From Tigriopus japonicus (Eukaryota > Arthropoda > Copepoda > Harpacticoida > Harpacticidae): a stretch of DNA of 64,000 bases. The notes below the pieces were generated by a model. It was not told the origin of the DNA and did not search any database. It was given only the letters and a program-made list of their open reading frames with translations. Position numbers and translations under genes: made by a program. Position 1 is the stretch's first letter. Every line of letters begins with the position of its first letter. This document shows, piece by piece, positions 15,001 to 25,700 of this stretch. The stretch covers positions 9,140,086-9,204,085 of the forward strand of contig CM021321.1 of assembly GCA_010645155.1 (NCBI GenBank). Direction: 5' to 3'.

Positions 15001-16016
15001 CTATTTCAGTTCAGGATGTTTCCATGGTTTTAAAATGAATTGCACCACAACCAGGCAACACAGGGTATGTTGAATAGAAACAGAGCATGTGTTCTGAATG
15101 TTGTCATATTGGGAAGTGCTCTTTACGCCAAATTACCCAATTACATCTCCATAAATCAGAATCCCGTCAAATTAACAACTGCTGGAAAAAAGGCTTGAGA
15201 ATTGATCCTTTGAGATTATCAAAGCAATCCACCCATTTTTTAAGCTCGAAAATTGATGCTTCCTCGATGAAATCCGGAAGAAGCCTTCAACGCTTCTAAA
15301 CTGGCATTAGAAAAAGCGAGTCGACTACCTTAAGGGTCAATTGTCGAAATAATGGCTCGTTTTCAAGGCAATACCTTTCATTGTTTTATAACTGACATCA
15401 ACTCGAGTCAATGAAGAGTTTGCCATTAAGGGAAGGTAAAATACGATGCATGCATAATCAATCCAAACTATCTGGTTCAACCTTTGAACTGAGAAGTGTT
15501 GCAAGTATGAAATATTGGCAACTTAATTTATGTTGGAGGTGACGCAATTTATGCGTTTAATGGTTGTGGATTATCACAAGAAACAAGAGATCAAGATGCT
15601 ATGTCCCAAGTGTAACAAGGTGTTGTTACGAGTTCCATGGTGGATCCAATGAGATGCTAGCCAAGGAGAGGGGGAAAAAGATTTATGAAGAACGAAGCAA
15701 ATCACCTCGAATACACGCTCATTAAGACTGGAAGCTCAGCTCAAAATGACAACTTAACCTTCACTTGGATGGAGTCGCTCGACAAGCCATATAAATGTTT
15801 AGAGGGAGGCATGCAGATCGTCTCACCTGATCGTTGAAGGAAGCTGTACCGAGCATCCTTGGAGATGAATGGGGAATTGCCCGACATCATCACGGCTGAG
15901 TCCGTGTCCGAGTGATAGCCCGAGTAGTCACTGTTCGAATCCTCCTCATCCATAGGATTATTACCGGACGGACACTTGCGGACATCCTCGTGCACCTCAC
16001 GCATCAAGTCCAATAC
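2858..16016 (-). CDS. Mieap-like (mitochondria-eating protein / SPATA18 family) gene, seven supported exons
   Basis: Exons in transcript order are 16016-15827, 12886-12461, 12383-12164, 12096-11895, 11621-11373, 7530-7414 and 3025-2858 (stop TAA). Every junction has AG/GT sites, and the phases chain without conflict (0-1, 1-1, 1-2, 2-0, 0-0, 0-0, 0-stop), giving about 523 residues from the first listed exon. The N-terminal half is acidic and Ser/Asp-rich, followed by a short coiled coil (LLEESMELKRLRTEMASMA). The C-terminal half matches the Mieap domain: RKFGDLYSMARLD corresponds to the vertebrate 'RFSDSYSQARLD' motif, and YLWPALREG with a final VVIT corresponds to 'HVWPALMEN...EAVT'. Known family role: mitochondrial quality control through cardiolipin-associated Mieap compartments. 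This protein stops right after the domain and lacks the Arg/Ser tail of the human protein. The true start exon is not established. The last two introns (about 3.8 and 4.4 kb) are large, and the final one holds transposons. Confidence 0.8.
3753..4276. mobile_element. hAT-like MITE, copy A (524 bp)
   Basis: The left terminus is TAAGGCCCCGAAAAATATT. The right terminus, read in reverse, is TAGGGCCAGGAAATATTTT. Near-identical 8-bp flanks CCAATAAG (3745-3752) and CTAATAAG (4277-4284) suggest a hAT-type TSD with one mismatch. It has no coding capacity and lies in the last intron of the Mieap-like gene. It is a diverged reverse-oriented relative of the neighbouring copy B: the segment around 3950-4000 is the complement of 4590-4640. 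Confidence 0.8.
4292..4854. mobile_element. hAT-like MITE, copy B (563 bp), inverted relative to copy A
   Basis: The termini are TAGGGCCCGGAAATAC at the left and, read in reverse, TAGGGTCCGGAAAAATG at the right. Flanking 8-mers GTAATAAC (4284-4291) and GTAATAAT (4855-4862) differ at one base. It abuts copy A with only 15 bases between them, and the two TSDs share base 4284. Confidence 0.8.
5319..5870 (-). mobile_element. 5'-truncated LINE tail, copy 1 (jockey/CR1-like RT C-terminus)
   Basis: The minus-strand reading frame at 5413-5826 holds ELSYWERLKKSGLFSTQRR and ERYLILYVFKSVHGLCP, typical of the region after the RT domain of jockey/CR1-like LINEs. An A-rich tail is seen as T-rich sequence at 5320-5329. 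It is a second copy of the element at 61691-62453. Against that copy it has an 8-base deletion near 5665 and a 7-base deletion near 5548. Together these restore the frame but scramble the residues between them. It is truncated at 5870, where similarity stops. It lies in the last Mieap-like intron. Confidence 0.85.
7414..7530 (-). CDS. Mieap-like gene exon: penultimate, 39 codons
   Basis: It runs from acceptor TTGCTAG|GAAGTCACC to donor AATCAG|GTAAAC in phase 0. It encodes LWATLYDYPCLKSCQGLAKY and ISWGLVNQ, which align in position with the Cys-rich helical part of the Mieap domain just before the final strand region. Confidence 0.75.
11373..11621 (-). CDS. Mieap-like gene exon: middle of Mieap domain
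   Basis: It runs from acceptor GATTTCAG|CTATCATTC to donor GTTGAG|GTGAGT and is exactly 83 codons in phase 0. It starts LSFRSATQTLEKMREQLRR, then has a Pro/Ser-rich insert, then a helix with NYMRRASEFFDLNKNVE. Confidence 0.75.
11895..12096 (-). CDS. Mieap-like gene exon: start of the C-terminal Mieap domain
   Basis: The acceptor is TTGCTAG|GTTCACC and the donor GTCGTG|GTATGT. It encodes LVRKFGDLYSMARLDTLDDL, the clearest family motif, then a helix ending KLLFSVVV that continues into the next exon (LSFRSATQTLEKM). This mirrors the arrangement in vertebrate Mieap. Confidence 0.8.
12164..12383 (-). CDS. Mieap-like gene exon: coiled-coil region
   Basis: The acceptor is TCTTTAG|GTGACTTG and the donor GGATAG|GTAAGA, separated by a 77-base intron from the previous exon and a 67-base intron from the next. 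It contains a paired-cysteine segment (RCGKCDL) and then a heptad-like helix (MELKRLRTEMASMASELREA), in the position of the coiled coil that precedes the Mieap domain in relatives. Confidence 0.75.
12461..12886 (-). CDS. Mieap-like gene exon: low-complexity Ser-rich region
   Basis: The acceptor is CATCAG|TTCGTT and the donor CAATAG|GTGATT. It encodes about 141 residues rich in Ser, Asn and Pro, including RSGSKHNLLTAISTENL and FTRSQRSRKYKKEF. It is probably disordered. The opposite strand carries an equally long open frame (12400-12897), but that frame runs through the splice sites and is taken as a shadow. Confidence 0.7.
15827..16016 (-). CDS. Mieap-like gene exon: acidic N-terminal region
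   Basis: An acceptor TTTCAG precedes GTATTGGAC, and the donor is GATCAG|GTGAGA. It encodes VLDLMREVHEDVRKC followed by a Ser/Asp/Tyr-rich stretch (DSNSDYSGYHSDTDS). It starts in phase 0 and ends with one extra base (G), completed by TT of the next exon. No domain is recognised here, so membership in the gene rests on phase and position. Confidence 0.65.
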
Positions 16017-16556
16017 CTGAAACCATTTAAAATGCATCTTCTTACTACAATTCCGAGTCAAAAGACCCCAGAAGAACCGACAAAACTTGGGGGGAAAACT
16101 GATGGTTCGACTCAAAGGAGGAAGGACAATACTGGAACAAAAACATGTGTATTATGCAACTGACGTGCGTTTGTGGGCAGTCATGGAATGGAGGGGAAAA
16201 TTTGACGAATGGTTGCTTGGTTCTAATTTGCTTAGGTATAGGAAGAAGGGAGGTTATTCAAATTCCGGTACGTTTTCAGAAACTTTCCCTTGGAAAATGA
16301 ACTTTTATTTTAAGTTTTTGGCGTTCGCTTTTTGCTCAGTTCTGGCTGCGAAATGTTCGAGTACTTTCTCTGTTGGACGACCAACTGATGACTGATGATA
16401 GAAACCATCGAAGAAGGCAACAGTTGCGAGATTGAGTCTAATTGACCAAAGTGAAACAATTGACAGTTGCTCTGTCTTTGAAAGATCTCGGTGATCCAAG
16501 ACTTCTGTCTAGAAGTCTTGGATGTCTTAATTACAAGCTTTTCATCTAATGAATAC

Positions 16557-16845
16557 CTGTCCAAAGCGCTGCACCCATTTATGACGTATGATAAACCAAG
16601 CTCTTGTCTCAAATATTCTGCCCAGGGTGACTGAATTCAAGTCTCGGTTTGAAGGATAACTCAGACAAATTTCCCCCTGTAAAGCCACAAAGTGATCGAT
16701 CAGGAATCTGGTTATGATGATCACCATTCCTCGCTTGCTGAAGCTTCTGGAGTCCTGAATTGCTGCATAAACGGTGAATCTCGAGTTCGAGGTCGATGAA
16801 ATCGCCAATATTCTCGAGACAAAACCCCGATTTTCTCTAGATTCC
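16557..16845 (-). CDS. Possible further upstream exon of the Mieap-like gene
   Basis: An open frame ends at a good donor (TTTGGACAG|GTATTC, exon edge 16557) in phase 0, the phase needed by the exon at 16016. The translation runs through RFLIDHFVALQGEICLSYP and FIIRHKWVQRFGQ, joining to VLDLMREV. The upstream limit is set by an in-frame TAG at about 16846, which could itself be the end of an acceptor. No family match is seen, so this is a prediction only. Confidence 0.3.
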
Positions 16846-19800
16846 CCCTACAACCCCAACCCCAGATCTCCTTGGTAAAACCACATGATTGTGGAGGCAT
16901 GATCAATTCCCAAACTTCTGGATAGCGCTGACAGTTTCTGGATAGTAGGACAAGGGTTGTCTCGTAAGATTGCCGCTCATTGATGAGAGACCGCGACAGA
17001 TTTATTGGAGCGAAGCTAGTCAACGGCAAAGCCATCGTTCTGCGTTTCGTCATTGGAGATTTCCCTGAGAAGCCCTCCAAGCATAGACACAGTTCATCAG
17101 AAGCCAATCACACCATATCAACCATGGCTGAAAAAGTACGCTACAAAGTTCTTAATCGAATTAGCGAAATTGATTATGAGCTTCATGACGGGCGCAGACT
17201 TTTTTAAGTGCAAGGGTTTTTGAGCTCGGGTTATATTAGCTTTTCACGGGAGATTGTAGAGATGGGGTTGCCAATTTAGATCTTAGAAAATGTTTCTTCT
17301 GTTCCTTCAATGCTCGAAAATCAGTTTTGATGCCTAATTTTGCAACTTTATCTCACGCTTGCCTGAAGATGAAATTTGTCCTTATTTTTTTAAACTACAA
17401 ATAGCTTGAAACCCTCATTTTCCTGTTTCTTAGAAACTCCAGTTTGTCACGAAAAGCTTGGCCAAGCACAAAAATACCCTCGCTCACTTTTTATTTTTGA
17501 TTCAGTTCAAAATAGATAAGCCACCGTAGCGGAGTAATCAAAGCCAATAATAAACGGAACCAATTAGAAGTTTTCGGTTTGCACTCGACGGCGCCCAATT
17601 TGAGAAATCCAATCATTCTCAAAGCACTCAAATGAGAAGGCCAAGAGCCAGGATTAGTCCCATATTAGAGGCCAAAGGATGTTCACGAATGATGGTTTGA
17701 CATCTTAATTGAATCCTATCCATCAGTTTGGAGCCCAAGTTTCCGACAGTGTCACAACCCTGCACGCTTCCGATTCGTCGATGATCCGTCTCTAACGAGT
17801 CGTTCACATGTGGGCAATTGTTTGTTGGAAACCAATCAAAGTCTCTAGGAAAGAAAAAACAACTCAATTGATTGCCAATTGGGCCACAAAAATGAGCCAC
17901 CAATTTCATTCCAAGGACCAATACAAAGTCTAATCGGATACCAAAGGCGGCTTTATTTTTGAAGCGTGCCTCCGAAGCGATGAGAAATATTCATTAATGA
18001 CGTTATTGGAATCTGAAATACTCCCGTTGCATGGTACTTGAGGAGTCCTGGAGGGCAAGATGAGCAACCATTTCGAATCTAATTACATCCTGATTCCTTG
18101 ATAATGAACGCTATTCTTAAAGTTGGGAAGGTCTGCTTGGAAGTTGGTGGTAATGGAACTACGTCAAGAGGAAATAATCCCTGGCATACCATATATTTAG
18201 TCATCTTGTCAATTAAAATACAATCAAATTAGACTCCGGTATGGCACGATGTTGGTCATGCCCTGAACACGGATTGTGAACTTAATTCCATACTCAGTGT
18301 TGCTCAGCAGTAACTAGAGAAGATTGCAATTTCTACCCTTTTCCTATGTGAGATGGGAAGGCGTCCTTCAGGGGACAATAGATGATCCACTGAGATAAGC
18401 TTATTTGACGAGGAATGTATAAAAAACTGCTTTTGATCTTGAACTTGATATTGAATGTTCATCGTAGTCGTTTTATCCTGCTTGTGGATCACTTTAGATC
18501 AGTGGGTAGAGGGAATTCAGCGATCCATTTTTTGACGTCGTTCAATGGGATCTTTTTGTTTGAAAACATGTGTGTAACATACGTACATTGGCCTAAGTGT
18601 ATTGTTCTGTGAAGAAGATGATCATAAATAATTCCATTGAAAAGATTGTCATCTTCCCCGCCAATGCCTCGCCATTGTCGGTTATGCTTTTGATGGCAAA
18701 ATTTGAGAACCGATAAAATTATGCCATTATCATGTTCATCTACTTTGTCGTTCACAATTAGCCCTCTTAAAACCAAGAGCTCTAATGTGAGGCTACTACT
18801 CAATATTTTAACGCATAAGATTGAACCAGCAATCATAGATCTTTAATGACTTCTACCGTTTGGAATCCATCTTGAAAGGTGGTCCAAACCAAGTCTCAAA
18901 CCTGTCAAAGACCGTCCAAGAGGCGAGTAAAATATTTGATTAAGCTGAAATTACCTTTGAGAACAATCTCTTACTCCATTGTAAGTGTCTGATTGAATTA
19001 ATTTGGTCCATTTCCGGACGAAAACAAACACGTCATTCTAGCGGAAAGAGTTGCGCTGAAAGAAATTGCACACCCTGCTGTGACAAATCAAGACGTGGGC
19101 AAGGTCTGTCTTTTCTAGAATATCTTTGTGGAAAAGATGTTTATGGCCTCTTTTCTAAGACTCATCACTTTTGACAGTCTGGAACGGATCCCTCATTGGT
19201 GAGATATTACTTACGAGCTTGGCTTGAGAAAATTTGGTGTCAATTGAACGTATGCTCAAATGACTGAACGGAGAGGCTTTATGACTTTAAGGTGTCAGAT
19301 CGTCTTGAAGTCCATTGTTGGCCTATTTGTAAAGTCTTGCGGGTCTCTAAACCCCTTTATTGTCACGACAAGATAGTTGAAAAGAAAATCCTTGAACATT
19401 CTGACAGGTCTATTCGGAACTATTCAAACAACTTGGATTCCACTCATATTTAAGAGAGTTACTCCACAAAACGCCATTTCTGCGCCATCATTCGAACGAC
19501 ATTTTGGTTTTGAACTCTAAAATAAATGGCAACACTTTGAGATTCAATGTGTTTGTTTGTTTGGGTTTCCAACCTGTTGTGCCTTTTGCCATAATGTGAA
19601 ACTTTTTCTCGTTAACAGGACTCGAAAAGCACGAGAATTTCGGCCCTTGAGTTTCTTTGAAATCATTCAAGGCAGAAAGGAGCCAATTTCGGTATTCATG
19701 AGTTTGGTAGTCAGAAACGTCGCGAAATGCAGATTGCTATAATTTCTGTAACAATGCGAAAATTCCGAGACGAATCTCCTTTATGTGAAGGCCTTCTCCG

Positions 19801-21433
19801 TGCACACATTCACAGCAAGAGAACATTTTATTGGAGATGGCCTTGATCATGAAATTGAAGCTCGCGTTTTCGTCGCAGAAAAAAATGGAGTAAAATAAAA
19901 ACACCGTTCTTGTGCATTACTGCAAATCTTCTCGAGCTGAACTTTAAAAAAAATCTCTTGCAGATTTGCTTGATAGTCATCCTCAATACCTCTTGGCTTG
20001 ATTCACAAATTCGTTCAGATTGGTTTGATTCGTTTGACTTTGTAATATCTTTGAAGCCAAAAGATAAACGGTAAATGTATTGTGCAAGTTAATTCTAAGA
20101 TTATCAAGTTTTTTACGGTTATTTTTTTCTCATGAAATAGTGTTTATGATTTGTTGACAAAACCAAAGGTAGAAAGAAGACTTTATTGTGCGTTGTCATC
20201 GTAATTGACTCCCTCTTGAATCACAAGAAGCATCCTAATTCCTAGATGTTCATTGAAATTGCCCAATCTGTCAATGGTATATCTTTGCCATTGATTGGTT
20301 GAAATAAAAGTCTTGACACAAAAGGATAAAAACCCTCTCATGGGTGTCTCTTTAGAACAATTATGTAATACGAGTTGTACTATGTTTAAAGCTAGAACAG
20401 AGGTTGGATGTGCTGTCAAAATGTTTCCCAACTAACTCTTCCATGACGTATTGAACTTGGGGTGGATTAATCATGACTTTAATGATTGGATCGATTGATG
20501 ATAAGGGCCACCATGATCACGTCATTACATTCCCTTGCTTGGTTTTAACATCAACCACTGAGTGATTTGACATAAAAATGTCAAGAAAGAACTTGAAATC
20601 TGTGGTCGATCATGTCAAGGTCCTTCACATTTCTTGATTCATCAAAGTTACAAAGGTACAAGCGATTGATTACTCTGGGATCTTAATTCAATCTCCATCT
20701 GACTCTTGTAATGATGTTAGGACAGTTATTCAGCTTGACCACTTGAAAAATTGGCTTGGGCATGGTCCCCAAAAATGTCCAAGTTGCGAAAGAAGAGCTC
20801 GAACAGATTCTTCTTCCTCCCACTCACATTTCATTAGATGACATTGACGGATTAACCACAAGCCTGACATCATTCCATCACTCAAACTCACTGTACATAA
20901 CAATCAAAGCAGTAGCCGATCCGGGCACCACCGTTACAATTAGCTAAAGCGCTTCATATTTGATATACCCAATGTCAATATAGTCTAATAATGAGCATTC
21001 CGGGAAGAATAATGTGCTAAAAGGAAGTTACGCAAACGAAATGGAGATGAATATAGCCAGACTTCCCAAGCTACTTCTAATGGCCTAATATTAACATAGT
21101 ATTAGATGTATGTGTTATGAAGCTCGACGCTAAGTATACAAAAAAAATTGGAGATAAAGAATCATTTTGGCAACGGGGATAAGGCTAAGAGAACGTTTTT
21201 ATAAAGTGTGAAATTCTTGTCAGAAGAAACAACATTTTCAAACTTGAGCCTTTCGCTTCATGTTGCATAACTGTACGTTCAATAACGATACTTTTGCTAA
21301 GAGGGCTTTACATTCCTACCCACGCGCTTCGCTATCACTTTGTGGTTCATGTTATTCGATATGAGTTCAAATCCCAGTAACTGTCCAAAACCAATCAAAA
21401 GTGAAGGTGGGGCCATCCATTTTTTGGGCTTAC
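16846..21433. other. Mostly unassigned region between two minus-strand genes
   Basis: It contains one candidate terminal exon (17628-17844, listed separately). It also has two minus-strand open frames of 115 aa (18489-18836) and 82 aa (20183-20431) that look weakly coding but match no family I know. No repeats with clear ends were found. Confidence 0.4.
17628..17844 (-). CDS. Candidate 3'-terminal exon of an unidentified minus-strand gene
   Basis: A strong polypyrimidine acceptor (TTTTTTCTTTCCTAG) precedes an open frame beginning RDFDWFPTNNCPHVND and ending in a hydrophobic segment, MGLILALGLLI, then TGA. It could be the end of the gene whose large exon lies at 21434-22759. However, it needs an incoming phase of 2 while that exon ends in phase 0, so at least one exon in between would be required. 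No product is assigned. Confidence 0.25.
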
Positions 21434-22759
21434 CTGTTGGCAACCTTTTTGAAATCGCATGAGAACTGGAGCCACACTCGGATTTCGGCCACATCCCAAA
21501 GAAGTTAAGAGGCGTTTGTCCTTCCTTAATTGCGTAAACTGGAACATGACTTCCTTGTCCAACTCGATCCGTCGTTGTAAGATCCCTAAGAGCACCTCCA
21601 AACTGTGGTTCTCTAAGGTGGGTTCCATCACATTCAAAAGACTCTTGTTCTTGATCAAGCGCTCTTGGATCTCGTCCATTTTTAAGGACAATTGTCGTTG
21701 ATGAGATTGAGCCACGGGAGGAACTTTGGCAGGGTTTTTCCCTGCTGAGGCCAAGTTCTCAAGTTTGACTAGGGCCTCGGTGTAGCTTTTCTGAACCTTT
21801 TCGAATTCAAGCCTGAGGGCGTCATGAAGGTTTTGAATCGATTGATCTGAAGTTCCGACCATTCCATGTTGTCCCAGACCTTCAATGGCACGAGTCAAAG
21901 CCTTTCTTCGCTCAGCCACGACTCTTTTGATCCTTGGTTCGGCCGAGGTGAGGACCAATAAAAGACGTTTACACGTGGATACCCAAGGTCCGCACATTTC
22001 CATCCGAACTGGAGCCGAAGTGGGAGGGTTGGTATCATCTTTACAAGCAAAGAATCGAACGATCTGCCAAACAACACATTCGGGAGAGAACCGCTCATCC
22101 AATCTACCGGCTGTCAATATGCTCATGGTTCCATTGGCGGAGACGAGATACAATTTGGCGTAAATAGCCTCCAAGATGGGCATGGATCCGGGCATGGCTT
22201 CCAAGAAGCGATCAATTGGCAACTCATTCACAATTTGCCTAAATGTGCCCTGAGAGACCCGTCTGATGAATGCTGCAGCCTCACGATGATCACCCTTCTC
22301 ATAGAGTAAAAGAATTCGTTGCCTTGCCAAATTGGGTGACATATCTGCTATGGTCAGAGATGCCAATCGCTTGTTCAAAGCGTGAATTTGCCTCATATCC
22401 TCATGCTCATACCGCAATCTCTGCATTTCTCGCTTGTCAGGGTTCAAATGGCCGCTTCCATAAGCTGACATGTGATTGAGTGGTCGGGCTCCAAGAACTC
22501 GATTGGGTGAAAGGTGTGTTCCACGAGAAGGGGCGTGGTGAGACACGGTTTGAGGAGGGGCTGGAAACGTGGAAACTGACACTGGTTTTGGATTAAAAGT
22601 GGCGGATACAAAAGAGGGTTTGGGTGGAATGGAGGAGGTTGGGGGAGGTGTTGGGGGAGATCGGGTGGGACCGGGGATGTTTAGGATCCCTTTTTTTGGT
22701 TGGAGCCCAAGGTCAGTGTCGAAATAGCTGCCCATCCGGTGTTGTTGATGATGATGCAT
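21434..22759 (-). CDS. Large exon (442 codons) of an unrecognised conserved-looking protein
   Basis: The first in-frame ATG is at 22759 after an in-frame TGA, so this is likely the first coding exon. It ends at donor CCAACAG|GTAAGC (edge 21434) in phase 0, so the protein continues downstream. The N-terminus is His-rich, then a Pro-rich disordered region (about residues 25-85). From about residue 110 it is helical: MRQIHALNKRLASLT, ARQRILLLYEKGDHREAAAF, LPIDRFLEAMPGSMPILEA. A C-terminal part with coiled-coil character contains LSLKMDEIQERLIKNKSLL. There is no signal peptide. I do not recognise the family. The compositional transition and intact 1.3-kb frame make it a confident gene, but the product is unknown. 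Confidence 0.7.
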
Positions 22760-25700
22760 ATTTTTCGTTTTCAAAGTTCACTTCCAGTTTGAGAGCTTAC
22801 TCAGTCACTTCTGTCCACTGTCATTGTCAAGCACCGACTGAATTCCCTCTTTTTGCGGAAGACGCTGCTCAACCGGGTGACGCGCCCTTGTTCGCCGTTC
22901 AGACGTTTGCCAGTCTAGAATCCCGTGCTCCTTGCGAATTGACGCTCAAGAGATGCGTCAAATCTTGCGTTAAAACTTAGGTGTGGGCTTTTGGAATACA
23001 ATGAATGGAAACTTCAATGGCCAAATCAAAACATGACCAATCAAGGACCAAACATTTCGGCACGATTCATCTGTTTACCTTGCTCTTCGATTCAATTTAG
23101 AAAAAAGGTCGCTCAATGCTGGGATCATTTTCAGCCTCTTGTAAATACCAACAATAGAGTGCTTTAATTGGATTTTGGCCCCATGGTAAGGCCACAGTTG
23201 ATGTCATAAGGACAAACAATGGTCATCTTGATTGTCCCATATGATGTTATGGCTAAAAACTTGGCCAGGTTATCGAAACTCCGTGTAACAAATAATGTTC
23301 AATAAATAATACCATTTTTCATCAAATAAGGATTCCTTTCATTTACTAAAACCCATAGCAGAGTAGTTTAAGTTTTGTTCTTGATGCAACGCTTGAGGCG
23401 AGGAAGTGCCATTATTTGTGTACAAAATCGATTCTGAAAGTGAAACCCAATGACTGGACCTCTTTGGTGGGTGGAGTTGATGTGAGGGAGTTTTCTAGTC
23501 AAATGCCTGTTCTAATTAAGAATGTTCCTCATTTCCTCGACAAAGACAGATTGGAAGGTAGGCAATTCCAAATTGGAAAATTACATGTCCAAAAAAGTTG
23601 ATTTTCAAAATTACTATCTTTGAATAAACATTTTTGAAATGTCATAAAAATGTAGATTGGCTCAGTTTTCAAGGACAATTCTCTTTGAATTTCAATGGCT
23701 CTTATTTTGTCTTTGCGAGGACTCTAAAAAGGAAGTCATTTCGACCAAGCATTCAGAACATTTCCACTTATCAAGATTAGGAATGTCTCAGCTTCTCACT
23801 AAAAGAGCTGATTTTAACGACAACAGCCAAGATACCAAGTATTCTCTTTCTGTTGTAGTTCTTCTTAAGAATTGTTCATTTTACAACTTTGCACAGGAGT
23901 GAAACAAAACGAAACTTTCGCGGTATTTTCATGACAAATGCCAAATGTCTGCATCAGAATCTTCTCAATACCTTAAGCTCCTCTCTAGAACGGCCATTCA
24001 TGATCATTATTTGGCTCAATATTGGTTGTCAGGTGTCTAAAACAGGATTGATTAAATGAATATTGATTTTGATGTCGCTCAAGGGGCCATTCTAGCATCA
24101 ATCTTATCAAACGTTTCAAAACTTGACATAAAGCTAAATTTGAGATTCCGCGTTTAACAAGGTAAATAAAAAAGCACCAACAGTGACGTTTTTATTCACC
24201 CATGTAATGCCTTATTAAGTATAAATGCGATTACCAATCCCCCATAAACTCACACAATTGAGTGTTTTGTGTTGCCTTGAACCAAACCCTTGAACGATTG
24301 GCATGTAATTTATTGACAGTGAACGACCATCAAAGATCCCTCCTTCACGCTTCTCGGTTCTGTTCGTTAAGTTAGAATAACAGGCAGCTTAAAGTCGTGC
24401 GGCGTGATGCTAATGAAGTGATTTCATTAAAAATCACTCCGAAATGATGGAAACTTGAGGAAATTGTTTCCCCGAGGACATGATTGATTTCAAGGTCTGT
24501 TCTTGTGTCCCTCTTTGTCCACGATGTTTCTTTTCAACTTCCTTTTCGAAGCCGCATAACTTAAAATCGTCAACATTGAACTAACTGGAATCCCAAACCC
24601 TGATACAGAACGGATGTTGCGGGTCTCTTTCCATTTACCTTATGGACATGTAGCAAATTTTGCGGTTTGATCATGCTCAACTATTCAAAGATCGTGTGCC
24701 TTGTTAACAGAAAAAACGAGAAAAAGTGAAATTTTTCCTCACACAATGCCGGGTTAAGTGAGACATTCCCAATTAAGCACACAAGTCGTGTCTTGGAGAA
24801 TAAGAAGACGGAGATGATAAATTTGGTTTACATGAATTGCTTCTTACGAAACCCGAAAATAGCGAAAAGACCGGAACATATGTTAAAATCGAATCTTGTC
24901 AGCGCCTTGAAGCATGAAAACGAATATTGTTAAAGGGTGATCTGTATTTGCAAACGCATGCAAATTAGCTCTTGAATCAACAAAAGGAAAGAAAGAGACT
25001 TAAGGAACCGTGTCAAAAGGGTTTAATCTTGATGTTGTTGTAAAGGACCATGAATGCTTGTAAATTGGGAGAAAGTTGGAACATGAAATGACCTAACGGA
25101 TCAACACGTTTGTATGAGATTTCGTCCTAATCAGATCTAAAATTTAAATCAGTTTTCAAAATGAAATACAATCAAAGTTAGATATACGAATATTGTCCAT
25201 TGGCAACGCTATTAGGATACGCCATAAAATATGTAGTGATACATTTTGGTCAGTAACAAAGTAATTATATCCAGTTTAGACCCTTTTTCATATCCACAAT
25301 CTATTATGAACTTTGCCAATGTTGTTTTTTAAACGCAGAATGAATTTACGTTACCTCGTTTATCTGCAAGTAGAGTAAATAAATGACTGGTTCGTGACGC
25401 AAAGATCACGATACTTTGGGTTCCGTTTCGTGCGTCAGTTTATCTGTATTGATTTGAATGCCGAAATCAGTATCGCACAAATTGAAAATGGCGTTTTATT
25501 TGCTCACCTAATAGGTGGGTGGCAACATTTGCATACGATTATCACCAATAAGGCTGAGTAGACACTCCATTAGGAACGATAGGGAAAAGGGTGTTATAGA
25601 TTGCCTCTATCGCGTCTTGCAAAATACATATGAATGAGCAATTTGTATCTTATGAAATATGTATGCCATGGAATTGATTGAAGCATTATTGGTTTTAAAT

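Noticed and set aside
18489..18836. 115-aa minus-strand ORF
   Set aside because: Coding-like composition, but no recognised family, no clear splice sites and a stop without context. Left unassigned.
20183..20431. 82-aa minus-strand ORF
   Set aside because: No family, no splice or start support.
22624..22980. 118-aa plus-strand ORF
   Set aside because: Mostly antisense to the Pro-rich start of the 21434-22759 exon, with no supporting signals.
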